Shown here in pieces: positions 51,486 to 60,285 of a stretch of DNA of 64,000 nucleotides. The stretch spans positions 1 to 64,000 of the forward strand of contig JBEVTI010000031.1 of NCBI GenBank assembly GCA_041156125.1, written 5' to 3'. Source of the DNA: Paraktedonobacter carboxidivorans (lineage in GTDB: Bacteria > Chloroflexota > Ktedonobacteria > Ktedonobacterales > Ktedonobacteraceae). Below the pieces are notes generated by a model. It was given only the letters and a program-made list of their open reading frames with translations. It had not been told where the DNA came from and did no database searches. The first letter of the stretch is position 1. Every line of letters starts with the position of its first letter. The translations under genes were made by a program, and so were the position numbers.

Positions 51486-53051
51486 TTAGATAATCTCCTC
51501 ATAAATTTTTTGACGCATATGGACGATTTCGTTAAAAGCTTTGATTTGCCCACGGATATGCTGGATCTGCCATCCGTTATCCTCAGGCAGGTCCAGAGGT
51601 AGCAGCGCTGCGGCAAAGCAGGCCGCAGGTAGGGCTGGAGCAGTAGCCAGGAGGTTGCGGAACCAGAAATCTGCGTACGGATTAAAGCTCTCCTGAAACT
51701 TCTCTGCTGCGCAATGTTCGCGAAAGCGCCGCAGATAGGTTTGCCCAAATTCAACGCTCCATGGTCTGGCCAGTTCAGCTAACAATTCCAGCCAATTGGC
51801 GGGTAGATCGTCGGCGGGATTGTGCTCGAGTAGATCCAGCAGGAGTCGTTCGGCAACGAAGCCAGGCAGGGACTGCAGGAGTTGTTCCCGGTAGCCATGT
51901 TCGATCAGGATGTGCTTTTCTTGCACCTCTTGATAGTGTTCATACCACCAGGACCAGAGGGGGATCAGCCAGTTCTGTGTCTTGAAAGTCAGGGCAGCCC
52001 TGGACCAGCCTTCAATAATCGGTAGTTTCCAGGCGTAATCTGTTGGCAGTTTGCTGAGCAATTCAGCGGGTGAGGCACCCAGATGGGCTTCCCAGAAGGT
52101 GGGTTCGATAGTACTAAGGATTTGAAACAGCCACCAGGAACGCTGAGAGATGTGCCTGGGAGGCTTCTCCGTTAGCCCATCGTGCTCCCATGCTTTCTCA
52201 AACTCGCCGGGCTGCTCTACGCGGAGTTGTCCGTTGTGCATAGACAGCAGATGCTGGCCACGCTGGCGCATGCGCTCGTTGAGCGCTGAGGCGGGCAGGC
52301 GAGCCAGCAACTGCGCGGCTGTAGCGCGCACGCCGCTGGCGCGGTCGTCAAGGGCTTTTTCCAGGAATGGCTCATCAGCGCTGCTCAGCGCGTTCGCCAG
52401 GATTTCGAGTAGCTCGGTACGCGCGTCAGCCTTTTCCTGTTTCCAGACGCCCTCCAGCCAGGCGAGAGCTTTAGCGGGATCTACAGCGCGCAGACGACGC
52501 AGGATTGCGCCGCGCTGGCCGAGTGTGCCCTCCTGCCAGATAGTTTCGGCATCGGCTGGTAAACCTCCCTCGTCGTTGACAAGATAATTGTGAATCCATT
52601 GCCAGCTCTTGTTAAACTGGCTGAGCCAGCGCGCACGCTCGCCCAGCAAGGGGAAAAGGGCCGCGCGTGTCTCTTTGGCAGTGGCGTTCAGCGCCAGGGG
52701 CAAGAGATGGAAGGGCAGGCGCAATTTCCGCAGGCGCAGGCGCTCAAGGGCTTCCGGCAAAAGCTGGTCCTGCTCGCCATGAAGCAGACGATCAATCAGC
52801 GCGGCAGTTGCCAGGGAGCATACAGGCAGGCTCTCATCCCCAGCCGGCGCGTATGTCTCGGTCGGCTGCTGAGCCAGCGTACCTGCCTGGCGATAGATAG
52901 CCCACGCGCCCGCGCTCAACAGAAAAGCGCGCTCAACCTCGCCCGCGGGCAACTCGGCCAGCAAAGCATCCAGCGGTGTACCAGTCGTAATCTTGATCTG
53001 CTCCTGGCGTGAAGTGCCGGCCAGAGCGATAGTGACAATGGGATCTCTCAA
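51486..53051 (-). CDS. DUF5691 family protein
   Basis: About 521 residues from TTG 53,051, which overlaps the TGA of the upstream SWIM gene (TTGA) and follows GGAGGG. It starts LRDPIVTIALAGTSRQ. Much of it is Leu-rich and helical, with HEAT-like units (PFLEKALDDRASGVRATAAQLLARLPASALNERM). No catalytic motif is seen, so it is probably a scaffold or adaptor. The family is unknown except for its place next to MoxR, DUF5682 and SWIM genes. Confidence 0.85.
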   Translation of the reverse strand: MRDPIVTIALAGTSRQEQIKITTGTPLDALLAELPAGEVERAFLLSAGAWAIYRQAGTLAQQPTETYAPAGDESLPVCSLATAALIDRLLHGEQDQLLPEALERLRLRKLRLPFHLLPLALNATAKETRAALFPLLGERARWLSQFNKSWQWIHNYLVNDEGGLPADAETIWQEGTLGQRGAILRRLRAVDPAKALAWLEGVWKQEKADARTELLEILANALSSADEPFLEKALDDRASGVRATAAQLLARLPASALNERMRQRGQHLLSMHNGQLRVEQPGEFEKAWEHDGLTEKPPRHISQRSWWLFQILSTIEPTFWEAHLGASPAELLSKLPTDYAWKLPIIEGWSRAALTFKTQNWLIPLWSWWYEHYQEVQEKHILIEHGYREQLLQSLPGFVAERLLLDLLEHNPADDLPANWLELLAELARPWSVEFGQTYLRRFREHCAAEKFQESFNPYADFWFRNLLATAPALPAACFAAALLPLDLPEDNGWQIQHIRGQIKAFNEIVHMRQKIYEEII

Positions 53052-54388
53052 TTTTCCCTCCCAGGTGGCGTATACTGACCGGCAACCACTGTGCCCAGCG
53101 GTCGCAAGATACCATTGCTCCACTCGCCAAAAAAGTCCACAGGATAGCCACCGGAGAGCGCCAGGAGTTGCCAATGATCGCCACCGGCTAAGGGTAGCGC
53201 GTGCCCTGAGCTATCCTTCACGAACCAGGCCGCGCCGTCCGCGCTGTATAGCGGTGTGACCGCGTGCAGGCAGGCGAGGAAGTGCTCCAGCCAGGGCTGA
53301 CTACCTAGCGTGCTGGCCACTTGATTGAGAAAATCATCAATGGCAGAGAGGCCAGGCCATGTACCCTGGAAAGGCGCGATTTCGCCCAGACGCGCGCGTA
53401 CCTGGGCTCGCTGAGGATAAGCGCCAGGCCAGTAGGTCAGATCCATCTCCTGGTGCGCGCCTGGTACAAAGCTTTCGCCGAAGGGCTGGCCGGCGAAAGA
53501 AAATTGTAGGATCAACGCGCTGCGTCCGCTGTTGAGACCACTGAGCCAGGTGCGTTGTGTCTTTCCACGCTCAGCTTCCTCAATCACCTGGCCCACCACC
53601 AGCCAGTCATCGCGCAGGGTCTCACCTCGTGCATTGACCTCATCCTGGTTGAGATTCCAGCCGATCAACAGGCGTAACTCCTCGCGCATGCCCGGCTCCA
53701 ACTGGTCCTCCAGACGAAATGCATGAGTGAGTAGAGCGAGCTTGCCCAGTTCAGCCAGCAGTTGTTCAGGCCAATCGGGCGTGGCATTGGGGATCGCGGC
53801 CAGGCGGCGTACGCGGGTATCCAGAGTTCCTGCCTGGGCATCGCGCAAACGCGCGGCCTGGTGCTCCCAGAAAGAGGCAGGCTGCGTCTGCACGCTGGCT
53901 AATCCCTGGCGTACCAGATCGTTAAGCCAGAGCTCCAGCCTGTCCAGACCCTTCTTCACATTGGCCAGACGCTTTTCCGCGGTCTTTGCCTGGCTGGCAG
54001 AGGGTGCTTGCTCGGCTGTTTCAGCCGCCTGGCTGGCCTTCTCTTGCTTGCGAGTGCTGCTAGCCTGGCGTTTGGCCAGCCAGGTAGCCACCCACTCTGG
54101 CGGCTCGCCCGTGGGGATAGCTGCTTTATCAGTCGCGGCCAGCAGCAACACGCCCAGGCAGTGTTTACAGGGAAGTTTATGACTTGGACAGCTACAATGA
54201 GAAGCCAGAGAGGCGAGTTCCACTTTGACCTGATAGAGCGCGCTACCCTGGCACTCTCCCCACAGAGCCTCCGCGCTATGGCCCAGGTTTTTCCAATGTT
54301 TAGCGCTGCCAAGCTTTTTTCCAGCAGCAGCAGAACCGGAGTCTGGTGCCAGTGCCAGCACCTGATCGCTTGTGAACAGAATATCCAC
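53048..54388 (-). CDS. SWIM zinc finger protein
   Basis: 446 residues. SWIM motif CSCPSHKLPCKH (CxC-xn-CxH) at about residues 64-75, within KVELASLASHCSCPSHKLPC, preceded by the typical ALWGECQGSALYQVKVEL. A basic, Ala-rich helical linker (about 105-170) follows. The C-terminal half is of unknown fold. SWIM domains bind DNA or protein. GTG start after GAGGT. It is the first gene of the minus-strand cluster, translationally coupled to DUF5691, and probably provides target recognition. Confidence 0.88.
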   Translation of the reverse strand: MDILFTSDQVLALAPDSGSAAAGKKLGSAKHWKNLGHSAEALWGECQGSALYQVKVELASLASHCSCPSHKLPCKHCLGVLLLAATDKAAIPTGEPPEWVATWLAKRQASSTRKQEKASQAAETAEQAPSASQAKTAEKRLANVKKGLDRLELWLNDLVRQGLASVQTQPASFWEHQAARLRDAQAGTLDTRVRRLAAIPNATPDWPEQLLAELGKLALLTHAFRLEDQLEPGMREELRLLIGWNLNQDEVNARGETLRDDWLVVGQVIEEAERGKTQRTWLSGLNSGRSALILQFSFAGQPFGESFVPGAHQEMDLTYWPGAYPQRAQVRARLGEIAPFQGTWPGLSAIDDFLNQVASTLGSQPWLEHFLACLHAVTPLYSADGAAWFVKDSSGHALPLAGGDHWQLLALSGGYPVDFFGEWSNGILRPLGTVVAGQYTPPGREN

Positions 54389-54618
54389 TTAGAATACCTC
54401 GCAATTATATTTCTTCAAGTGGTCTACAGATATATTCTTGTTAAGTATGTCAGAGTTGGAAACTGCTGAGTAGTCTTACAACCATTCTTCCTATCCGTCT
54501 ATCTGAGTGATCCCTACTGACTTCTCTTGAAGTGCAGTACATAATCTCGTACAATAGATCGACTGTTGGATGCACAAATGTTACTGTTGGTTGCATTTTT
54601 ACTGCGAGAGATGTACAA

Positions 54619-55075
54619 ATGATGTTAAACAAGAATGAGTTCGGGAAGCTAGTAAAGGCGTATAGAAACCAACGCGGCTGGCCTCAAGAGGAACTGGCCG
54701 AGCGCTGGGGCTTCACCCGTGGGTACGTTTCTATGGTGGAGAGTGGTAAGAAAAAGCTAGACAGCGTGTTACAGGTCGTTCGACTTGCTGATATTTTAGG
54801 AGATTGATATCTTACGGCCTTCTCGCCTTCTACGCGATAAAAGTTCTTATTCTATTGTGAAAGCTCAGGCGTACTCTTATTTGGGAGACTTGGATAAAGG
54901 GCTGGAGTACTCTCTAAGCGGTCTCAAACTGGCTTCTCAATGCAGATCTAAAAGATATGTCGCACGCCTGGAGACAATGTACAATCGCCTTAGAATCACG
55001 AAAATGGGGAATGATCGAGGGGTGAAGGAAGTAGGGAACGCTTTACGGAATATCCAACAAGCAAAAATCTCATGA
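54619..55075 (+). pseudogene. XRE-TPR regulator, internally deleted
   Basis: From ATG 54,619 the protein reads an XRE HTH (EFGKLVKAYRNQRGWPQEELAERWGF, YVSMVESGKKKL) ending LADILGD and stop at 54,807. Downstream, 54,840-55,075 in another frame gives the last TPR of the same family (KAQAYSYLGDLDKGLEYSLSG ... RSKRYVARLETMYNRL). Full members carry several hundred residues between these parts. The gene has thus lost its middle. The HTH fragment could still be made as a 62-residue protein. Confidence 0.65.
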
Positions 55076-55100
55076 TAGCAAAGCCCCGACCCTCATAATA

Positions 55101-55212
55101 GACTCTCTCATGAAATAAGCTCAACATTCGCTTACTTCATGAGAGAGTCAAAACAAAAGGGGTGGGAAGACACGCTCGTACTGCTTAGAAAAAAGTAGGG
55201 ATCACTCATATC
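55101..55212. repeat. Dispersed hairpin repeat (copy 2; copy 1 at 28,604)
   Basis: A 20-bp stem with one mismatch (55,101-55,120 / 55,130-55,149) followed by a tail nearly identical to 28,643-28,712. The stem sequence is unlike that of copy 1 although stem length and position are kept. Confidence 0.75.
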
Positions 55213-55215
55213 CAC

Positions 55216-55264
55216 CTAAGTTGAGCGTGAACACACATCTAGAGGGTGTTCGCGCTCAACTTAG
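55216..55264 (-). terminator. 19-bp stem covering the sigma-factor stop codon
   Basis: Arms 55,216-55,234 and 55,246-55,264 pair with one mismatch. The right arm includes the last codon(s) and stop of the ECF sigma gene. No strong U-tract on the minus strand. Possibly an end-of-transcript stem. Confidence 0.5.
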
Positions 55265-56532
55265 ATGGATAATCCCTGGCTGACTTCAGAGAGGCGGTTT
55301 CTGAGAAATGCCTGCTCAGTCGTGTTCTGGCAGAGTTCTAGAGCCTGGCGATAAGCGACCTGGGCATCGGACAGATAGCCGGAACGGCGGAGAAAATCCG
55401 CGCGCGTGGCGTGAAAGAGGTAATAGCCGGCCAGTGAATCTTCCAGTTGATGCTCGGTCAGCATTGCCAGGCCGCGTTGTGGTCCCTCGCTCATAGAGAC
55501 GGCGACCACCCAGTTAAGCTCGATGACGGGCGAGGGATTAATACGCAGCAGCAACTGGTAGAGCGCAGCGATTTGCGGCCAATCGGTGTCCGCGGCGTGC
55601 CTGGCCTGTGCGTGGATAGCGGCAATCGCGGCTTGCAACTGATAAGGGCCGATGCGCTTCATATGCAAAGCAGTTTCCAGCAGTGCGCTGCCCTCGCTAA
55701 TCTCTTCCTGTACCCAGAGGGAGCGGTCCTGCTCAGCCAGCAGCACTAGATTGCCGAATTCATTGATACGCGCGTGGCGGCGCGAATTTTGCAGCAGCAG
55801 CAGGGCCAGCAAACCCGGTACCTCCGGGTTGCGCGCCAGCGACTCCTCGCGCCCCATCAATTGTACGAGCATCTGGCAGAGGCGAATGGCCTCATAGCAG
55901 AGATCCAGGCGCTGGAGCTTTTCACCTGCAGTCGCGGCATAGCCCTCATTAAAGATCAGGTACACCACCAGGAGCACAGCTTCCACGCGCTCAGCGAGCA
56001 GCTCAGGTGGTGGCACGCGATAGGGAATGCCGGCCTCGCGGATCTTGCGCCTGGCCCGTACCAGGCGTTGCGCCATGGTTGGTAGCGGCACAAGAAAAGC
56101 GCTGGCAATTTCCGCCGTCGCTAAACCGCCCAGCGTGTGCAGGGTTAGAGCAATGCGGGCCTCCAGCGCCAGAGAGGGATGGCAGCAGGTAAAGATCAGC
56201 TTGAGTCGCTCGTCTGGGAAGACCTCTTCCAGCAACTCATCCTCATCCAGCCAGCTCGGCTGTGCCAGCGCGGCCAGTAGTTCCTGTTTCCGCGCTAGCG
56301 TCGCGTTGCGTCTCAGCATATCTAGCGCTTTGTGCCAGGCAGTAGTCAGCAGCCAGGCGCCGGGATTCTGGGGAATCCCTTCCTCTGGCCAGCGTAGCAG
56401 GGCGATCAGCAGGGCATCCTGCAAAACGTCCTCGGCCAGAGTGAAATCACCTAGCTTACTAATCAGCGTTGCCAGCACGCGGCCAGATTCCTGGCGAAAA
56501 GCGCGCTCGACTATCTCTTGTATCTCTTCCAT
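55261..56532 (-). CDS. ECF42-type RNA polymerase sigma factor
   Basis: About 423 residues from Met 56,532 (EEIQEIVERAFRQESGRVLA). Sigma region 2: FTLAEDVLQDALLIALLRWP, GAWLLTTAWHKALDMLRR; region 4: RIALTLHTLGGLATAEIASAFLVPLPTMAQRLVRARRKI. A long C-terminal extension with TPR-like helices (ALHMKRIGPYQLQAAIAAIHA, the conserved INPSPVIELNWVVAVS) marks the ECF42 (SigJ/DUF6596) group, which lacks a classic anti-sigma factor and pairs with a DGPF/YciI protein, as here. It lies 69 bases after the YciI gene. Confidence 0.93.
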   Translation of the reverse strand: MEEIQEIVERAFRQESGRVLATLISKLGDFTLAEDVLQDALLIALLRWPEEGIPQNPGAWLLTTAWHKALDMLRRNATLARKQELLAALAQPSWLDEDELLEEVFPDERLKLIFTCCHPSLALEARIALTLHTLGGLATAEIASAFLVPLPTMAQRLVRARRKIREAGIPYRVPPPELLAERVEAVLLVVYLIFNEGYAATAGEKLQRLDLCYEAIRLCQMLVQLMGREESLARNPEVPGLLALLLLQNSRRHARINEFGNLVLLAEQDRSLWVQEEISEGSALLETALHMKRIGPYQLQAAIAAIHAQARHAADTDWPQIAALYQLLLRINPSPVIELNWVVAVSMSEGPQRGLAMLTEHQLEDSLAGYYLFHATRADFLRRSGYLSDAQVAYRQALELCQNTTEQAFLRNRLSEVSQGLSI

Positions 56533-56601
56533 ATATATGCACCAGCCAGATGCATCCACCTACGTTGCCAGCTACGAAAGCTAGCGCACAAAGATAGATG
56601 G

Positions 56602-56958
56602 CTACATGCCAAATTCCATAATCGGGCGAATCTCAATCGACCCATGGCGTACTCCTGGAATCTTTGTGGCCATTTCAATGGCCTCGTCCAGGTCTTTACA
56701 ATTTAGCATATAGTAGCCCCCCAACTGCTCTTTAGTCTCCGCGAAAGGCCCATCAGTTGTCAGGATCTTGTTCTCGCGCATCCGTACAGTTGTGGCCGTT
56801 GAGATCGATTGAAGCGCCTCGCCCTGGGGCGCGCAGCCACGCTTCTCGGCCATAGCGTCAAAAACCCTGTATTCCTGATATTCCTGTGCCTGCTCTTCCG
56901 GGTCTTGCTTTTCATAAAACGCTTCATCGGTGTAGATCAGCAACAAATAACGCATCAT
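56602..56958 (-). CDS. YciI/DGPF family protein, ECF42 partner
   Basis: About 118 residues from ATG 56,958 (MMRYLLLIYTDEAFY) after CAGGAGA. Core: KILTTDGPFAETKEQLGGYYMLNCKDLDEAIEMATKIPG; the DGPF motif defines the family. Small cytoplasmic dimeric ferredoxin-like fold of unknown activity. DGPF genes are the standard neighbours of ECF42 sigma genes and are often their targets. Confidence 0.93.
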   Translation of the reverse strand: MMRYLLLIYTDEAFYEKQDPEEQAQEYQEYRVFDAMAEKRGCAPQGEALQSISTATTVRMRENKILTTDGPFAETKEQLGGYYMLNCKDLDEAIEMATKIPGVRHGSIEIRPIMEFGM

Positions 56959-57191
56959 ATCATTCTCCTGGTAGATTTGCTTGTACATTACTGGTCAGCG
57001 ACTGTTGATCGGTGATACTTGAATGACGAACAGATAGTTCTCAAATCGACAGAGTAGCATTATTATATCGCAAGCTTTCAGGTTTCTCAGCAAATTCTCA
57101 GCTTCTTTCTTAGGAGAGAGGACTATAATCTAAATATAGGTATATGTCTTGATTCAGCAATCCTCGTAACCCATCAGGAGATAGAGATAGT

Positions 57192-57392
57192 ATGACCGAT
57201 GAGTATGTCTACGTCACTGGAGAAGATGGCGAGATTTACGAAGTTCTGCCAACCGATGCGCTGCTGAGTTTCTTACAGCGCCTGGCCCAGGATGAAACAG
57301 CGGAGCAGAGAATAACGTTGCAGAACGAAAAGTTGCGCAGGGAGAGCGGGCATGCCGCTAAGTTCAGCGCTTATCCTGGAAAAAGGGAATAA
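57192..57392 (+). CDS. Hypothetical 66-residue acidic protein
   Basis: Sequence begins TDEYVYVTGEDGEIYEVLPTD and ends in a charged tail (ETAEQRITLQNEKLRRE). AGGAGA precedes the ATG by about 10 bases. No family recognised. Soluble, probably folded as a small strand pair plus helix. Dispersed repeat copy B starts three bases after the stop. Confidence 0.65.
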   Translation: MTDEYVYVTGEDGEIYEVLPTDALLSFLQRLAQDETAEQRITLQNEKLRRESGHAAKFSAYPGKRE

Positions 57393-57395
57393 ATA

Positions 57396-57546
57396 GTAAG
57401 ACCCCGTTAACTGGTGGATGACTTGAAAGGGTGACTGTTTTAACTGAAGTGCCATAGAGGGCCGATTGATCGGCCCTCTATGGCATTTGCGTTAGTTGCG
57501 GCAGCTATTTGGATCTCACATTCCTCACCAGATAATGTGGCTCTAC
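57396..57546. repeat. Dispersed repeat with central hairpin (copy B, inverted relative to 34,006)
   Basis: 151 bases closely match the reverse complement of 34,006-34,178. The central stem is 17 bp with a 2-base loop; copy A has an 8-bp longer stem and a larger loop, so the element tolerates stem growth or loss while the flanks stay conserved. Confidence 0.85.
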
Positions 57547-57551
57547 CGGAA

Positions 57552-57587
57552 TAAATAAAGAGGGGTGTTTGCAGTCCTCTTTATTTA
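57552..57587. terminator. 12-bp stem-loop between convergent genes
   Basis: Perfect arms 57,552-57,563 and 57,576-57,587, AT-rich outer part giving A- and T-runs on both strands, as in a bidirectional terminator. It lies before the end of the XRE-GAF-like gene. Confidence 0.65.
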
Positions 57588-57620
57588 CTGCACAAAAAAT
57601 GTTCTGCTATTCCCGTCGCA

Positions 57621-58604
57621 CTATAGTTTTGCTGAGGTATTGATGCTCCCTGGTTTTTCTGCCTGGATAGAGCGCAAAATCAATTGTTCCGCGCGTGGAA
57701 TGCACAGAGGGTCAGTCATGTGCAAAGAGACAGGATCCAGGCGCTGCAAATCGAATTCTTGCAGGAGAATATCCTGGTTTATCTCAGCGGGAATGGTATA
57801 TAGATCGATCATTCTGGAAGGATAAAATTCGCTTTCCGCGAAGGCGAGCGCGAACAAATCCGCGTAGCGTTGGATGATTTCCACATTCATTGCCCCGATA
57901 TCTGACTGAGCTTGCACAAGCAGACAGGCGCCTGCGCGTTGACGGCGCATGATAGGCAAGGCGCAATTTTTACCTGCAAGAATAGTCTTGCCATCCTGAA
58001 CGGCTTGCCCTGCCAGGGACTCTCTGCCATAAAAGCGCAGCTTTAGTGTTTGAGGTGGGCACCTGCCGTGGCGCGCAATTTCATACAAGCTACGCACGCT
58101 CGGCGCAGGAGCAGAGCATTTAAAAATAGTAATGCTTGCGTTAGCTACCTGGAGAGAACTGAGTTGAGAACTTAATTGTGGTAAACTGAGGTTCCACATG
58201 GTCCACGCAAACAGCAGTGGTTCGGCCTGGGTATAAGCGCGGAGCATACGTTCATAGTAGACGGGAGAGATGTGCTGTGCCTGTTCCGTTACTGGCTGCT
58301 GAAGCTGTGTTTCCGCCCTATCCTGCAAAGCGTCAAGGCTATATGGGTTAGACCATTTAGAAGAGTAAAATGGATCGTATTCAGAGAGACCGAATCTCCA
58401 GAGTGGAATGCTTAGTACGGCAGCTAATTTGCGCAGAGTCCCTGGATCGGCGATCTGCTTTTTCCCATACTCGATATCTTGTACATAGCGTGTGTTGACG
58501 CCCTCCATTCCGTCAGCCCTGGGCCAGTGATCCGCAAGCTCGGTTTGCGATATTCCGCGTTGCTGGCGATACATACGGATAATTTGCCCGTGGTGATATC
58601 TCAT
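57621..58604 (-). CDS. XRE regulator with GAF-like sensor domain
   Basis: 327 residues. N-terminal HTH: IIRMYRQQRGISQTELADHW, VNTRYVQDIEYGKKQIADPGTLRKLAAVLSIPLWRFGL. The region about 145-280 (SITIFKCSAPAPSVRSLYEIARHG, GRESLAGQAVQDGKTILAG, GACLLVQAQSDIGAM, IIQRYADLFALAFAESEFY) has the order of a GAF domain, which would bind a small ligand; this is inference from pattern. A perfect 14-bp palindrome CTGGAACGTTCCAG (58,684-58,697) upstream is a candidate operator. Confidence 0.82.
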   Translation of the reverse strand: MRYHHGQIIRMYRQQRGISQTELADHWPRADGMEGVNTRYVQDIEYGKKQIADPGTLRKLAAVLSIPLWRFGLSEYDPFYSSKWSNPYSLDALQDRAETQLQQPVTEQAQHISPVYYERMLRAYTQAEPLLFAWTMWNLSLPQLSSQLSSLQVANASITIFKCSAPAPSVRSLYEIARHGRCPPQTLKLRFYGRESLAGQAVQDGKTILAGKNCALPIMRRQRAGACLLVQAQSDIGAMNVEIIQRYADLFALAFAESEFYPSRMIDLYTIPAEINQDILLQEFDLQRLDPVSLHMTDPLCIPRAEQLILRSIQAEKPGSINTSAKL

Positions 58605-58683
58605 CTACATTCTCCCGAACCACTTGTTGACGCACTTTCTGGTACGTGTGCAACCGGTTTCTTCCCCGTTTTACACGCGCAGC

Positions 58684-58697
58684 CTGGAACGTTCCAG
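58684..58697. promoter_or_regulatory. 14-bp perfect palindrome upstream of XRE-GAF-like gene
   Basis: CTGGAACGTTCCAG lies 80 bases upstream of the gene start in a 329-base divergent intergenic region. An 8-bp stem (GCGTAAAA/TTTTACGC) lies further right. No other feature is seen there. Confidence 0.4.
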
Positions 58698-58933
58698 TTG
58701 TATGCAAAACAGAGTACACTCAATCCAATACCACTGAATTCATAGTATACCATACAAGGAGGTTAGTGCAATCCGTCTAAAAGCATTTTCATGTGACTCT
58801 TGTGACAAATAGCGTAAAAGCACGAAGATTCTGTATATTTTACGCTTGTATTTTCCTATAAGTCCGGCTTAAGAGGGCATGATCAGCAAGTACATCAACG
58901 ATGTATGGGTGATGTGTAAGAAGGAGCAAGGCT

Positions 58934-59371
58934 ATGTACCTGCATATTTTAGAATTCACGTACGCGGCGGAGGACCGCTCGGCGGTTGAGTTACGGCTCT
59001 CGCAAATGGATTTGCATGGTGTGCTGATCAGCACGCAACAGTATGATGAAGAGATGTTTGCTGTGTTAGCGAGCACGCGTCCACTGATGGAGGATCAGCA
59101 AAAGCTTTTGAGCTATGCAATGCTCACTTCGTGCCAGACTAAACGCCGTTTTCTCTATCGCATCACGACTACAACTACGTCTAATTCCGCCCTGGTCTCG
59201 TTTCCCCTTGGAGAAGACAACGAGTGGTATGTTAGCACTGAAAAAATGACCTATCTTTCCCTGGGTTCATACTTTCTGGGGAGCGCGCAGTTTTCCTGGT
59301 TAGCGGCCCATAAGCAAAGTGTGAAATGGGAAAATGTTTTTGAGCTTGCCCCGCTACGGGCAAATTCGTAA
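58934..59371 (+). CDS. Hypothetical 145-residue protein
   Basis: Begins YLHILEFTYAAEDRSAVELRL and has mixed alpha/beta character, no signal peptide and no membrane segment. ATG after AGGAGCAAGG. No family recognised. Divergent from the XRE-GAF-like gene and followed by a convergent terminator. Confidence 0.75.
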   Translation: MYLHILEFTYAAEDRSAVELRLSQMDLHGVLISTQQYDEEMFAVLASTRPLMEDQQKLLSYAMLTSCQTKRRFLYRITTTTTSNSALVSFPLGEDNEWYVSTEKMTYLSLGSYFLGSAQFSWLAAHKQSVKWENVFELAPLRANS

Positions 59372-59382
59372 ACTAGAGAATA

Positions 59383-59409
59383 ACAGCAGGGGACATTTGC
59401 CCCTGCTGT
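59383..59409. terminator. Stem-loop between convergent genes
   Basis: Perfect 10-bp GC-rich stem (59,383-59,392 / 59,400-59,409) 12 bases after a stop and 29 before the convergent gene's end. Probably bidirectional. Confidence 0.65.
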
Positions 59410-59437
59410 CTTCTTGTACCTGGCGCGTGCTATAGTT

Positions 59438-59989
59438 CTAGCTAGCTGCCGGAGTGGCGGGAGGCGGAGTCGCGCCAGCGGGTGCAGGAGCGGGTGCAGG
59501 CGCGCCAGCGGGAGCAGGTGGATAGGCGTAGGGGTAGGGATAGGGCGGATAGCCTGGAGGGGGAGCGGGATAGGCCGGGTAGCCCGGAGGGGGTGGAGTT
59601 GCGCCGCCTGCTGCTGGATAGGGCGGATAGCCTGGAGGGGGTGCTGGATAAGGCGGGTAGCCTGGAGGGGGCATGTTGGCAACTGGCGCGGATGGTTGAG
59701 CTGCGCCCTGCTGTTGCGCTTCGGCCTGGATCTTCTGAATTTCTGTCTGAACCTCGGCAATTTGTTGCTGTAGCGTAGCTATCTGCTGGCATATCGGTGT
59801 AAGCTCGCTCTGCGTCAGTTTTCCACTCTGAAATAATTCCATAGCTTTCGCGACCAGCTCGTGGCTTTGCTGGTCCGATTTCGCCGAAAGATCGTTGGCG
59901 ACGCTATGTAAGTGCTGAACTTTGGCGATGCGGGAGGCTTCTTGCGAAGCTTTCTCTATGCCATGCTGAACGGATTCCAAAAAACTCAT
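59438..59989 (-). CDS. Coiled-coil protein with Pro-Gly-Tyr repeat tail
   Basis: 183 residues. The N-terminal ~95 residues are helical with a coiled coil (ICQQIATLQQQIAEVQTEIQKIQAE). The rest is low-complexity: repeats of PPPGYPPYPA separated by Ala/Gly, ending in Ala/Pro. Such tails are common in cytoplasmic or membrane-associated oligomeric proteins and may drive condensate formation. No zinc ribbon. ATG after GGAGGA. It is 296 bases from the divergent TIR-VWA gene. Function unknown. Confidence 0.8.
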   Translation of the reverse strand: MSFLESVQHGIEKASQEASRIAKVQHLHSVANDLSAKSDQQSHELVAKAMELFQSGKLTQSELTPICQQIATLQQQIAEVQTEIQKIQAEAQQQGAAQPSAPVANMPPPGYPPYPAPPPGYPPYPAAGGATPPPPGYPAYPAPPPGYPPYPYPYAYPPAPAGAPAPAPAPAGATPPPATPAAS

Positions 59990-60285
59990 TGAATCCTCCG
60001 CCTCTCAATATACCCCGTCTGAACACGCGGAAAGGAAAGAGGCATTCCTTCGCTGAGCAGAGTTGTTACCCTGCCTGGGCCGACATTTCGTTTTTAAGGC
60101 TGCTCGCCTCAGAAACCTGCTGACATTATATCAAAGCAAACGAAGATATGTCGAGGCAAAAAGACTTTTCCATTGACATGTGTTATTAAGCTATCATGAT
60201 TGCTATCAAAGCTACATAGGCGTATAATAAACACTATTGCGAATGCAAATGGAACTATCAATCTAAAAGACCAGAGGTAGGAAGC

